Assembly (NCBI GenBank): GCA_937966095.1 | Contig: CALCKF010000071.1 | Coordinates: 1-32,891, forward strand | Reading direction: 5' to 3' | From: an uncultured Eubacterium sp. | GTDB taxonomy: Bacteria; Bacillota; Clostridia; Peptostreptococcales; Anaerovoracaceae | Length of the DNA stretch: 32,891 nucleotides | Part shown: in pieces, positions 24,396 through 32,891 of the stretch | Layout of the letters: every line of letters begins with the position of its first letter | How positions within the stretch are numbered: position 1 is the first letter of the stretch | Notes under the pieces: model-generated | The model's database searches: none | The model's input: only the letters and a program-made list of their open reading frames with translations | Told to the model about the DNA's origin: nothing | Made by a program: the position numbers and the translations under genes

Positions 24396-27300
24396 TTCAA
24401 CGCATCTTCCAGTCTCAATAATCTTTCCATATAATCTTCAACATACACCGACGGAGCCAGGTTCATATCTACAGCTTCCCTTGTGGAGCCGTTAGGAAGT
24501 CTGGGTGATATTATGACATCCGACAGTCTCTTTATTGTCAGTTTTCTCTCAAACAATTTCTGATATTCATCCTCCAGCACCTGAAATATCTTCTTCGCAT
24601 TTTCAAGGCAGACCATTGAAAATTCATATATCGCCTCACGTGAGGATCCATGCAGGAATTTTGGAGCTGCAAAAGGAAGTGTCAGATTGATGGAAGGCAG
24701 CAGATTGGCCTCCATCTTTTCCGTGCTTTTCACTCCATCGCCTCCTATAAAAGGGCATAACGTTGATTCCACAAACCAGCTTTTCAGATTCGGTATGAAA
24801 TATGCACTTTCCACTTCCCGTCCCTGTATAGTCATAAGATCCCGTCCTCTTCCCGAAAGGAGACCTGTTATCAGTTTTCTCACTTCTACATCATTGTCCT
24901 TGAATATAGGGTTGAGCGCCTTCATCCTGTAGCCCTTATGGAGCAGGTCGTCAACCAGTATCACAGGTCTGTTAAAAGATTTGATAGTCCTGATCTGGTT
25001 TTCTATGGTGGCATACATAGGATATTCTTCTATCGTGAAGCTGTCCAGGGTAGGTGAAAACATTTTCTCCGTATGAAGTGTCTTTGTTACTGTGTTGGGC
25101 ACTACCATCCCCCTCAATATCTTCCCAAAAGGAACACACATGCATTCGCCCAGTTTCCTGACCGGTAGCGGATGATTAGGCACATCGTTTGTCTTCGTCA
25201 CCATGTCAACTATTTTCTGATGCATTATCCCCGCATTGAAAGAAAGCACCAGATTCCCCGGGTTCAGTCCTGTCAGCGCTTTCTGCATATCCATATGGGT
25301 CTTTTCCAGTATCCCCAATATTCTTCGGTTCGTATTGAAGGGAGCCTTGAGTACCGTATCCATATTTTCGATGACGGTGATCGGTTCTTTCATGTTTACT
25401 TCATAAACATTCAGCGGCCTGTCATTGATGGATATCTCGGTGAATCCCTGTCTTTCGAGAATGTCGATTATCTTGCTGTTTATATTATCCTCAAGAGGAT
25501 GATATATCCCGTATGTTATATCTCCTGCTGCCGCCTCTGCCAGTACTTCTGTCGTTATTATCTGCAGCAGATTTCTCATATCGGTGTCATATGCACAGTA
25601 AAGCCCTCTTATGACTATCATACGTCCGGTTGCTTTTTCTCTGAGATAAGAAGCTATCTCCGCGTCTTGGAATTCTTCATACAGCTGGCCTGTTTCCAGT
25701 TCATTGACAGCTGCAATGGCGCATATCTTGCCGTTTGCATCCTTTATCACTGCAGATCTGACACCAGTGCTGTCAAGATATTCCTTTATCAGACTTATAT
25801 TGAGCCCTCTTCTCTTTATATCTTCACGCATATCATTGAGTATAGAGCTGCCTCTCGGCTCAAGCTGCTCGAAAGATATGTTTTTTATTTCAAAAACATT
25901 CTTATATTGAGGCTCTCTCAGATACAGGCTGTTATCGTATATGAAATTCTGGGCAACCGGATCTATGAGGTTTGATATATCTCTTCCGTAATCTATGTTT
26001 TCCCTTATTCTGGTAGAGCTTATATCCTCCAGATATACAGGCAGCTTCAGCTCTCTTATCCTGCCTTTCATATTCCGATATGCTTCTCTGAGAGCAAGAC
26101 TGTCTTTGCCGCTTCCTTCCATGGTCTCCCGCTGGAACACAATATGATTCATCGAATGTATAGAATCTTCACTTGCCTCAGCTTTATACGATGAGGCATT
26201 TATTATTACGTCGCTTCCTACAACTATATACAGCTCCTTTCCCGGAAAAAGAGCCCTGAGTTTTCTCAAATCCTCAGGATTTGCTATGTTCACAGGGAAA
26301 TCGTCGGAAAAAAGGAACACATCTGTTTCATCTGCAACCGACATGGATATTATCTGTCTTCTTATCATTCTCGGCTGCGTCTTTTTTGACCATGAAAATT
26401 CATCTATGGCAAGATATACTTCAAATCCTTCGTCTCTTATCGCCTGTACTATTCCCTTATGACTCAGCGAGAAAGGATCAAATGTCCCCGGGAAAAACGC
26501 CACATGGTCATTTACCGGCAGTTCCATCTCACCGCATCCTGCTTTGTATTCTGATATGAATCTGTATATATGGTTCAGTGCTGCAGCGCTGGTGAAAAAA
26601 TTCATGTCATATTCTTCTATCGATGTCAACAGTGTCAGCATCTTCTTGTATATCTGTTTAAAAGCTTCAAATTTTTCATCCTGCGAAAGCTCACTGCTTC
26701 CGAATATATACTGCCCGGTCACCATTATCGCCTCCTGGCTGACCACCTCATGATAATTCGCTATTCCCTTCAGCAGCATTCCCAGCATTTTTTTCTTCCG
26801 GTTCAGGTAATCTCCTTCCGCTTCATAATCTCTGTACTTGTATGAAGAATATTTTTCTATGACTTCTCCCACTGTATCAAGAGCCACCGATCCTATCCTG
26901 TCATTGGTATTTTCGATCAGCTCGCCTATAGTGTCTATGAATTCATCCAGCTCGCTCGGATAAAGGTAAAGCGCTATTTCTCCCAGATATGCCGGTATAT
27001 ATTTTGAAAACTGATATTCACCTATCTCCAGACCTTTTGTTAATTCTATAACGATTTCGTTTATCTGTTCTATGGGCAGCGTACGTGCTATCTCTATAAG
27101 ACTTCTGCCGGCTTTGTGCCTGACAGTTACCCTTTCACTCACTTTTATCAGATTTGAAAAATGTGAGGCCAGGTAAAAAGCCTGATTGCTCAGCTTGTTG
27201 CCAAGAGCATATTCAAGCAGGAATTCCATATTTATTATTTTCATCACCCAAGGGGTCCCTACTTTCAGATTGTCCCTGAAAATACCTGATATAGCATCGC

Positions 27301-29263
27301 CTAATACGCCCTTTTCCTCCAGCGCTTCGATTTTATGATAATATTCTGAAGCCCTCTCACCTTTGCCTACATTCATCAGCACTTTATACACGAGATATGC
27401 CACGCTTATATTGCCTGTCATTTCATCAGTATTCTGTATTATCATGTCAGTCAGTCTCTTTACATGCAGACCGCCTGCACGTTCTGATATATACTCAGCA
27501 GCTCTTAACGCTCCGATCTTTATCTCCAGGGGATCTCTTACCGAGACCCTTTCTGCAAAACTCAGGACAGATATCATCTCATCTTCATCCGATATATTTT
27601 CAGGAATAGTTATAACTGAATCCAGAAGCACGAAAACAGCACTGTCCTTTATATCTTTCATACGGAAAAGAGAAAAGTATTTTTCCATAAATATATCGAT
27701 ATCATCCCGATCGGCATTGTCAATAAGTCCCTGTATCACTACTTTCAGAGTATATCCAATCCAGCTTCTATGCTGATCTGTGACTTTATAGTCAGGAAAC
27801 ACGATCTTATTAAGATACATCTCCCATATTTCTACCGCTTCGTTGATATCTTCAGCATTCTTTCCGGCGCTGTCCGGAAGCTCCTTTCTGTAGACATCAT
27901 CATATTTTGCTATTATTACTCCCATCAGTCTGCCTGCCTGCCTTCTTATGTCTCCCTCACGATGAGACAGCAGCTCATAAAGGAAATTGATCGTAAGCAG
28001 TTTTTCCTGCTTTGTCATATACGTGAAATACTCTGAAAGGATATTGAGATATGTTCGCTGACTTTTCCACTGTTTCTCGCTTCTGGCTGCTTCTATCAGG
28101 CTTCCGAAAGCCGATTCATTGTTGAATATGCTCATAAGCCTGATATTATGTTCTATTGCCGTATATTTAATATGCTCCACTACTTCGTCTCCCATGAGCA
28201 CTGCAGTATCAGCAGCCGATTTTTTCAGATGTTCCGGTGCCGTTTTGAATACATCTGTCTCAACTCCTATATCTATAAGATAATTCTCAAAATCTTTAAG
28301 TTTGGCATACACCTTTTCATATCTCTGCCGTTTGGCTGCATCAACATCATCAAGCTTATCGAGTATCACATCGAACGCTTCCGTCAAAGTATAGAAATTT
28401 ACTGTTTCTTTTCCTTCTTTGCGGATACTTTTAACGCGAAAATCAGAATATATCAGCAGCAGTGATTCCACAGAAAGGTTCTCAAGTTCCAGATCCCATG
28501 TGGAATGATTGCTGGCAATATGGGCTGTCATAGGCATCTCAACTCTCTTAAGGAGCTGGTCCGTATAATAATAATGCAGATACGGTATACGCTTTTTCTC
28601 CTGCGTCGTGCATCCGTATTTTCCAAGATCGTGACCTGCCGCTGCTCCTGACATGAGAGCCATATCTATCGGTATATATGTTCCTGCAAGCTGATTACCG
28701 ATAAATATCGCCATGTAATGCACTCCACCTATATGACCTATCGTATTATACGGGGTGATCTCACGGCTTATCCTCATGAATTCAAAGATGTAGTTGTCCT
28801 GCCAGAAGATCCTGAATCTCTCATACTCTTTGAAAGCGTTACACTCTCTGATCTGACTGCTGTCAAGCAGTTCTATATGATCGGTAGGAGAAAACCCTTT
28901 TGTTTCTCTTTCATATTTGAGCATCGCCCTGTAATTTTCCATAAAAAAATATTTTGCTTTTTTCTGTCTGTCGGTAGCTCTTGAATGGAAATTTTCCGGA
29001 TACATCACCGCTCTTGTTTCTTCACATATGAATTCCAGCCATCCACACTCAGGTTCTTCTGACCAGAATGACATGAAAGGCTTCATCTGCATAAGAAGAC
29101 TGCCTGCTGAAAAATCACCGCTTTCGACAGCAGAGGTGAACGCCCCTCTCCAATCGAGATCGTTCATCAGCTGATTCATGGTTCTTTTACTTATACCAAG
29201 AGATCGCAGGCTCTTTTTATCTATAAGAGACTGCTGTGTTTTTTTCAAAAAATTACGGATCAA
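24392..29263 (-). CDS. Giant multidomain protein: HD, helical repeats, nucleotidyltransferase, GNAT-like, phosphoribosyltransferase-like
   Basis: This 1623-residue protein is unusually large and soluble. Domains read by eye are: an HD-type phosphohydrolase (about 170-330; His177, His211-Asp212, Asp274); a long helical region resembling HEAT-type repeats (about 340-910); a NadD/cytidylyltransferase-like domain (about 918-1115; PGTFDPFSLSHKG at 925-937, ISSTRIR at 1081-1087); a GNAT-like region (about 1125-1290); and a phosphoribosyltransferase-like end (about 1305-1620; RPVILVDDLLHKG at 1432-1444). The nucleotidyltransferase has S-x-S-H at 932-935 in place of HxGH, similar to the T-x-G-H of PPAT. 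It starts at a TTG with AGGAGGGG 5 nt upstream and has a promoter upstream. Adenylyltransferase plus phosphoribosyltransferase suggests pyridine nucleotide or nucleotide metabolism, but the function is unknown. Confidence 0.82.
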   Translation of the reverse strand: MIRNFLKKTQQSLIDKKSLRSLGISKRTMNQLMNDLDWRGAFTSAVESGDFSAGSLLMQMKPFMSFWSEEPECGWLEFICEETRAVMYPENFHSRATDRQKKAKYFFMENYRAMLKYERETKGFSPTDHIELLDSSQIRECNAFKEYERFRIFWQDNYIFEFMRISREITPYNTIGHIGGVHYMAIFIGNQLAGTYIPIDMALMSGAAAGHDLGKYGCTTQEKKRIPYLHYYYTDQLLKRVEMPMTAHIASNHSTWDLELENLSVESLLLIYSDFRVKSIRKEGKETVNFYTLTEAFDVILDKLDDVDAAKRQRYEKVYAKLKDFENYLIDIGVETDVFKTAPEHLKKSAADTAVLMGDEVVEHIKYTAIEHNIRLMSIFNNESAFGSLIEAARSEKQWKSQRTYLNILSEYFTYMTKQEKLLTINFLYELLSHREGDIRRQAGRLMGVIIAKYDDVYRKELPDSAGKNAEDINEAVEIWEMYLNKIVFPDYKVTDQHRSWIGYTLKVVIQGLIDNADRDDIDIFMEKYFSLFRMKDIKDSAVFVLLDSVITIPENISDEDEMISVLSFAERVSVRDPLEIKIGALRAAEYISERAGGLHVKRLTDMIIQNTDEMTGNISVAYLVYKVLMNVGKGERASEYYHKIEALEEKGVLGDAISGIFRDNLKVGTPWVMKIINMEFLLEYALGNKLSNQAFYLASHFSNLIKVSERVTVRHKAGRSLIEIARTLPIEQINEIVIELTKGLEIGEYQFSKYIPAYLGEIALYLYPSELDEFIDTIGELIENTNDRIGSVALDTVGEVIEKYSSYKYRDYEAEGDYLNRKKKMLGMLLKGIANYHEVVSQEAIMVTGQYIFGSSELSQDEKFEAFKQIYKKMLTLLTSIEEYDMNFFTSAAALNHIYRFISEYKAGCGEMELPVNDHVAFFPGTFDPFSLSHKGIVQAIRDEGFEVYLAIDEFSWSKKTQPRMIRRQIISMSVADETDVFLFSDDFPVNIANPEDLRKLRALFPGKELYIVVGSDVIINASSYKAEASEDSIHSMNHIVFQRETMEGSGKDSLALREAYRNMKGRIRELKLPVYLEDISSTRIRENIDYGRDISNLIDPVAQNFIYDNSLYLREPQYKNVFEIKNISFEQLEPRGSSILNDMREDIKRRGLNISLIKEYLDSTGVRSAVIKDANGKICAIAAVNELETGQLYEEFQDAEIASYLREKATGRMIVIRGLYCAYDTDMRNLLQIITTEVLAEAAAGDITYGIYHPLEDNINSKIIDILERQGFTEISINDRPLNVYEVNMKEPITVIENMDTVLKAPFNTNRRILGILEKTHMDMQKALTGLNPGNLVLSFNAGIMHQKIVDMVTKTNDVPNHPLPVRKLGECMCVPFGKILRGMVVPNTVTKTLHTEKMFSPTLDSFTIEEYPMYATIENQIRTIKSFNRPVILVDDLLHKGYRMKALNPIFKDNDVEVRKLITGLLSGRGRDLMTIQGREVESAYFIPNLKSWFVESTLCPFIGGDGVKSTEKMEANLLPSINLTLPFAAPKFLHGSSREAIYEFSMVCLENAKKIFQVLEDEYQKLFERKLTIKRLSDVIISPRLPNGSTREAVDMNLAPSVYVEDYMERLLRLEDALK

Positions 29264-29296
29264 CTTTTCCCCTCCTGTTCATCATCTACAGCACTT

Positions 29297-29334
29297 ATTA
29301 TATCATGATGAAACTGTTTCAACAAACATTGTTG
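29297..29334 (-). promoter_or_regulatory. Probable promoter of the giant-protein operon, with overlapping palindromes
   Basis: On the minus strand TATAAT (29297-29302) is preceded at 17 bp by TTGTTG (29320-29325). Two perfect palindromes overlap this region: TGAAACTGTTTCA (29309-29321), in the spacer, and CAACAAACATTGTTG (29320-29334), over the -35 box. They look like a repressor or activator site. The leader would be about 25-30 nt. Confidence 0.6.
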
Positions 29335-29393
29335 CAGTGTCAGCCCATGTATTTATCAGAAAATTATAACTTTCGGTAAAGATTTGAAATTCA

Positions 29394-29422
29394 TTGACCC
29401 CAATTTAACAAAGTGATATATT
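29394..29422 (+). promoter_or_regulatory. Promoter of gdhA
   Basis: TTGACC (29394-29399) and TATATT (29417-29422) are 17 bp apart. The predicted leader is about 55 nt, with AGGAG at 29470-29474, 10 nt before the ATG. Nothing else of note is seen in the interval 29335-29484. Confidence 0.65.
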
Positions 29423-29484
29423 TATATTAAGAAGGCATTACCAACTTTACGAAATTTTATTTTAAAAAAGAGGAGAAAAAGAAA

Positions 29485-30852
29485 ATGTCAAATTATGTTG
29501 AAAGATGTATTGAGCTTTGTAAGCAGAAGAACCCTGGGGAATTGGAATTTCACCAGACAGTAGAAGAAGTACTTATTTCATTGAAGCCTGTTATTGAAAA
29601 ACACCCTGAATATGAAGAAGCAGCTCTTCTCGAAAGACTGACAGAGCCTGAAAGAGGAGTAACTTTCAGAGTAGTATGGGTTGACGATGCAGGAAAAGTG
29701 CAGGTTAACAAAGGTTACAGATATCAGTTCAACAGTGCGATCGGACCTTACAAAGGCGGTCTCAGATTTGCTCCGAACGTATACCCTGGAATCATCAAGT
29801 TCTTAGGTTTCGAACAGATCTTCAAAAACAGTCTTACCGGTCTTCCTATCGGCGGCGGCAAAGGCGGTTCCGACTTCGATCCTAACGGCAAATCCGATGC
29901 TGAAGTAATGAGATTCTGTCAGGCATTCATGACTGAATTATACAGACATATCGGACCTCACACTGATGTTCCTGCAGGTGACCTGGGTGTAGGTGGAAGA
30001 GAGATCGGTTATCTCTTCGGACAGTACAAGAGAATCGTCGACAGATATGAAGGCGTTCTCACAGGTAAGGGTATCCCTTATGGCGGACTTCTCGGAAGAT
30101 CAGAAGCTACCGGTTTTGGTATCGTATGGTATGCTGAAGAAATGCTGAAAGCCAACGGCGAAGAAATGAAGGGCAAGACAGTTGCTATTTCGGGCTTCGG
30201 TAACGTTGCATGGGGTTCCGCTTGGAAACTGCAGCAGCTGGGAGCTAAGTGCGTAACTATTTCCGGCCCTGACGGATACATCTATGATCCTGAAGGAATC
30301 AGCACTGATGAAAAGATCGCTTATCTGCTCGATCTCAGAAATTCAGGAAAGAACATCTGCGCTCCTTACGCAGAAAAATTCCCTGAAGCTAAATTCATTG
30401 CAGGTAAAAAGCCTTGGGGAGTTTGCCAGGACTTCGATGTTAAAGTTGACCTCTTCATCCCTTGCGCTATGCAGAATGATGTACATATGGAAGATGCAAA
30501 GAATATCGTTGAATCAGGTTGCAAATTCTATTGTGAAGGTGCTAACATGCCTACAACAAACGACGCTCTCGTTTATCTGATGGATAACATGACTGCTGTT
30601 GGCCCTGCAAAGGCTGCAAATGCCGGCGGCGTTGCATGCTCATGCATCGAAATGGGTCAGAATGCAGGTCACACTGTATTCCAGCACGAAGATGTTTATG
30701 AACAGCTTCACCAGATCATGAGAAACATCTACACAGCTTGCGCAAATGCAGGAGAAACTTACTACGGCAACAAGAACGCTCTGGTACAGGGTGCTAACAT
30801 TGCAGGTTTCGAAAGAGTTGCTCAGGCAATGATGGAACAGGGTTTAGTATAG
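29485..30852 (+). CDS. gdhA: NADP-type glutamate dehydrogenase
   Basis: The enzyme interconverts 2-oxoglutarate plus ammonium and glutamate. The 455-residue protein fits the hexameric, about 450-residue, NADP-specific class. KGGLRFAPNV (90-99) and PIGGGKGGSDFDP (121-133, catalytic Lys126) are the substrate site, DVPAGDLGVGGREIGYLFGQYK (161-182) includes the conserved Asp, and SGFGNVAWG (236-244) is the nucleotide-binding loop. Codon use differs from the neighbours: it prefers ATC, GGT and AGA and avoids ATA, typical of a highly expressed gene. It has its own promoter and terminator and is transcribed opposite the giant-protein operon. Cofactor choice (NADP) is by family resemblance. Confidence 0.95.
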   Translation: MSNYVERCIELCKQKNPGELEFHQTVEEVLISLKPVIEKHPEYEEAALLERLTEPERGVTFRVVWVDDAGKVQVNKGYRYQFNSAIGPYKGGLRFAPNVYPGIIKFLGFEQIFKNSLTGLPIGGGKGGSDFDPNGKSDAEVMRFCQAFMTELYRHIGPHTDVPAGDLGVGGREIGYLFGQYKRIVDRYEGVLTGKGIPYGGLLGRSEATGFGIVWYAEEMLKANGEEMKGKTVAISGFGNVAWGSAWKLQQLGAKCVTISGPDGYIYDPEGISTDEKIAYLLDLRNSGKNICAPYAEKFPEAKFIAGKKPWGVCQDFDVKVDLFIPCAMQNDVHMEDAKNIVESGCKFYCEGANMPTTNDALVYLMDNMTAVGPAKAANAGGVACSCIEMGQNAGHTVFQHEDVYEQLHQIMRNIYTACANAGETYYGNKNALVQGANIAGFERVAQAMMEQGLV

Positions 30853-30864
30853 ATCAGATATACC

Positions 30865-30894
30865 AAAAGGGCCGGTATCTACCGACCCTTTTTT
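30865..30894. terminator. Terminator after gdhA, possibly bidirectional
   Basis: AAAAGGG-C-CGGTA pairs with TACCG-A-CCCTTTT (one internal mismatch) and is followed by TTTTTATTTTA on the plus strand. On the minus strand the hairpin is followed by GGTATATC after a short T-run, so it may also stop the converging thioesterase transcript. Confidence 0.85.
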
Positions 30895-30919
30895 ATTTTA
30901 TGTGTTTTCGATTTGTCCT

Positions 30920-31627
30920 CTACTTCTGTTTATAAACTGCGCAGGACCGAAAAACAGGAGTTCCGTCATCCAATTTTCCTACTGTCACAGTTTTATCTCC
31001 AGAAAATCCTCTGTAAAGATATATCATATCTCCCAGTCTGGCTTCATGTACAAAATTTATTATAAACCGGCTGCAGTTATTTCCTCCCGCAACATCACTT
31101 ATGATATCTCCGTACCGGCAGTTATTGGTATGCTGATTACGATCCAGGTCTGCCTCCTTCACAACATATTTCCCGACTTCATCAAGTTCCGGTATTGTTA
31201 TTTTTTCTATGCCCTCTTCAAAAGCTTCCCTGGCAGTATATTCTCCGTCAAAATCAATATCCGTCCTTTCTATCTTTCTTGTATTGAAATTAATTATGCA
31301 CCAGTGGCTTTCAGCCGCTGCCATGATGTTGCCGTTAAAATCACAGATATAATAATCCCTGAAAAAAGTAACGCCCTTTTTCTTTCTGGGATATGTTGAA
31401 AGCACATACGCAGTATCCTTGTACATTCTGCAGAATATACTGAATTTCAGTTTTGTCATCACCCATATCAGCCCGTTTTCCATCAGGTCATCAAAGCCTG
31501 CTCCAAGTTTGCCGGCATGAGCCGCTGCTATCTCCTGAAAATGATACATCAATGATGATATCTTTATATCTCCTCTGTCATCCGTATCCTCATCTTTAAA
31601 CCTTATCTCCCATGTCAATTCAAGCAT
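30920..31627 (-). CDS. Acyl-ACP thioesterase
   Basis: The 235-residue hotdog-fold enzyme releases free fatty acids from acyl carrier protein. It has two hotdog repeats; the second carries the family catalytic pattern ADLDRNQHTNNCRYGD (159-174) with Asn164 and His166, and the first includes WVMTKLKFSIFC (55-66). Bacterial members in Clostridia usually have this length and act on medium to long acyl chains; chain length cannot be inferred. GGGAG lies about 10 nt before the ATG. The gene begins 19 bp after the ABC permease gene, so they probably share a transcript. Confidence 0.9.
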   Translation of the reverse strand: MLELTWEIRFKDEDTDDRGDIKISSLMYHFQEIAAAHAGKLGAGFDDLMENGLIWVMTKLKFSIFCRMYKDTAYVLSTYPRKKKGVTFFRDYYICDFNGNIMAAAESHWCIINFNTRKIERTDIDFDGEYTAREAFEEGIEKITIPELDEVGKYVVKEADLDRNQHTNNCRYGDIISDVAGGNNCSRFIINFVHEARLGDMIYLYRGFSGDKTVTVGKLDDGTPVFRSCAVYKQK

Positions 31628-31646
31628 ATATTCTCTTCTCCCGGCC

Positions 31647-32891
31647 TTATTCTATAGATTTCAATGCCTCCGCCATATTTATCTTTCTCAGCTTTCCTCT
31701 GAGGATAATATCCACTATTAATGAAAATGCCAGTACCACTATTACTGTATACAGATAGCTTACAGGTTCTATCACTTCATTAAAAGCCACAGCATCGATC
31801 ACAATACGGCTCATGATAAACTTGTGGAGAGCAAATCCTGCAGGAAGCCCTACTATTATACCAAGTATTACAAGTATGAAATTCTCACGGAACACATACG
31901 AGCCCAGCTCACGCGGATAAAACCCCAGAACTTCTATAGTGGCTATTTCCCGTTCCCGTTCCGTTATATTTATGTTTCCCAGATTGAACAGTACTATAAA
32001 CGCAAGCGCTCCTGCACATCCTATAACCAGTATTATGATATAATTCAGACTGACCATCATATCATCTACCCTGTTTCGTACATCCTCGTTGAGAGATACG
32101 CCCATTATACCGTCGAATCTATTTACAAGCTCGTTCATATGACGTATGTCAGTCCCGTCATCGAATGTAACAAACATCATCGTCGGTTCATATTCTTTCC
32201 CCATATCTTTTTCATAGGTATCACTGCTGATATATATATAGTTTGAAACATAGTTCTTATATATACCCGATATCTTGAGAGTAACGCTTTTTGTATCATC
32301 ATAGCTTATCCTAAGACTGTCACCGTCTTCAAGTCCCAGCATATCAGCCAGCTTATTATTTATCAAAGCCTCTCCCCGCTCAGGATAATCCAGCTTCGTA
32401 TCATCCTCTGAAAAATTCACTGCTTTATTGATGTTACTGTCATCAGTCACCATGAGGCTGCATGACTTTATAACATCATTTCCTTCGGCATTAACGGATG
32501 TCTGCTGTAATACAGCCGTATTGTCAATATACTTTTCATACTCGCTTTCAAACTTGTCCCTTAGATCATCGTCTATCTCTTCCGAGAAAGCAACTGTCAT
32601 ATCATATTTTTCAATCATCGAATACTGATGATCCGCTATTCCGGCTATCGAATCATTTATACCAAATCCTGCTAAAACGAGGGATGTGCATCCTCCTATC
32701 CCCAATATCATCATTACCATACGTTTCTTATATCTGAATATATTCCTGGCGGACACCTTATGAAGAAACCTCAATCTGCTCCATATAAATGTCACCCTTT
32801 CCAGCAATATGCGCTTTCCTGCTTTTGGAGCTCTCGGGCGCAATATCTCTGCTGGCATATGTTTGAGCTGTCCGCGACATGCAAGATATGT
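31647..32891 (-). CDS. ABC transporter permease, MacB/FtsX-like, C-terminal part (cut by the window edge)
   Basis: The reading frame stays open to the right edge (upstream residues include YLACRGQLKHMPAEILRP), so the ATG at 32858 is internal and the true start is outside. The visible part contains RILLERVTFIWSRLRFLHK and a membrane helix (MVMMILGIGGCTSLVLAGF), an extracellular domain of about 200 residues, then three membrane helices with the ATIEVLGFYPREL motif near the FtsX-type core. This is the second half of the large (about 1000 residues or more) two-domain permeases seen in Clostridia. Substrate is unknown: such systems export lipids, peptides or antimicrobials. The partner ATPase would lie to the right. 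Confidence 0.85.
   Translation of the reverse strand, partial: TYLACRGQLKHMPAEILRPRAPKAGKRILLERVTFIWSRLRFLHKVSARNIFRYKKRMVMMILGIGGCTSLVLAGFGINDSIAGIADHQYSMIEKYDMTVAFSEEIDDDLRDKFESEYEKYIDNTAVLQQTSVNAEGNDVIKSCSLMVTDDSNINKAVNFSEDDTKLDYPERGEALINNKLADMLGLEDGDSLRISYDDTKSVTLKISGIYKNYVSNYIYISSDTYEKDMGKEYEPTMMFVTFDDGTDIRHMNELVNRFDGIMGVSLNEDVRNRVDDMMVSLNYIIILVIGCAGALAFIVLFNLGNINITEREREIATIEVLGFYPRELGSYVFRENFILVILGIIVGLPAGFALHKFIMSRIVIDAVAFNEVIEPVSYLYTVIVVLAFSLIVDIILRGKLRKINMAEALKSIE

Overview
The window is moderately AT-rich, gene-dense DNA from a low-GC Gram-positive anaerobe, most probably a member of the class Clostridia. I base this on a split (two-gene) transketolase, an EndoA-type MazF, YerC, a Gram-positive FtsEX/M23 cluster, an NADP-type glutamate dehydrogenase with a strongly biased codon set, AGGAGG-type ribosome binding sites and sigma-A-like promoters. 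I cannot name the genus. Nearly every gene is on the minus strand; only a cation antiporter gene and gdhA are on the plus strand. I see no tRNA, rRNA, CRISPR array, insertion sequence or phage gene, and no gene-free stretch longer than about 225 bp.

Layout, left to right. (1) 25-8411, minus: a tightly packed, probably co-transcribed housekeeping run. In transcription order it is a phosphopantetheinyl transferase, a DMT permease, an MBL-fold hydrolase, RecX, TcdA, a small unknown protein, RmuC, a metallophosphoesterase, pyrimidine-nucleoside phosphorylase and a BMP-family (nucleoside-binding) lipoprotein. (2) 8494-9918: yerC and a CaCA antiporter diverge from a symmetric control region in which a 38-bp palindrome carries the -35 box of each promoter in its ends. 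(3) 9948-15481, minus: ftsE, ftsX, a coiled-coil M23 peptidase, recJ and ctpA, preceded by a PrcB-like membrane-anchored protein. (4) 16204-17957: the two transketolase subunits. (5) 18015-19416: nnrD and mazF, separated by two nearly identical 67-bp hairpin repeats where an antitoxin gene might be expected. (6) 19511-20779: an ArsB/NhaD-type permease. (7) 20920-29263, minus: a 1623-residue five-part protein (HD, helical repeats, nucleotidyltransferase, GNAT-like, phosphoribosyltransferase-like), an LDH/MDH-like protein with an altered active site, a flavodoxin-like protein with a Cys cluster, and MgtE. The first three are joined by 4-bp ATGA overlaps. (8) 29485-30852, plus: gdhA, divergent from the giant gene. 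(9) 30920-32891, minus: an acyl-ACP thioesterase and the C-terminal part of a large ABC permease that runs off the right edge.

How they work together. FtsEX would activate the M23 hydrolase at the septum, and CtpA and the PrcB-like protein may process envelope proteins nearby. The nucleoside lipoprotein and the phosphorylase form a nucleoside salvage pair. The most likely undescribed system is the 22360-29263 set. Its domains (nucleotidyltransferase, phosphoribosyltransferase fold, HD, NAD(P)-type Rossmann dehydrogenase, FMN reductase fold) suggest a nucleotide- or pyridine-cofactor-linked process, but no function can be assigned from sequence alone.
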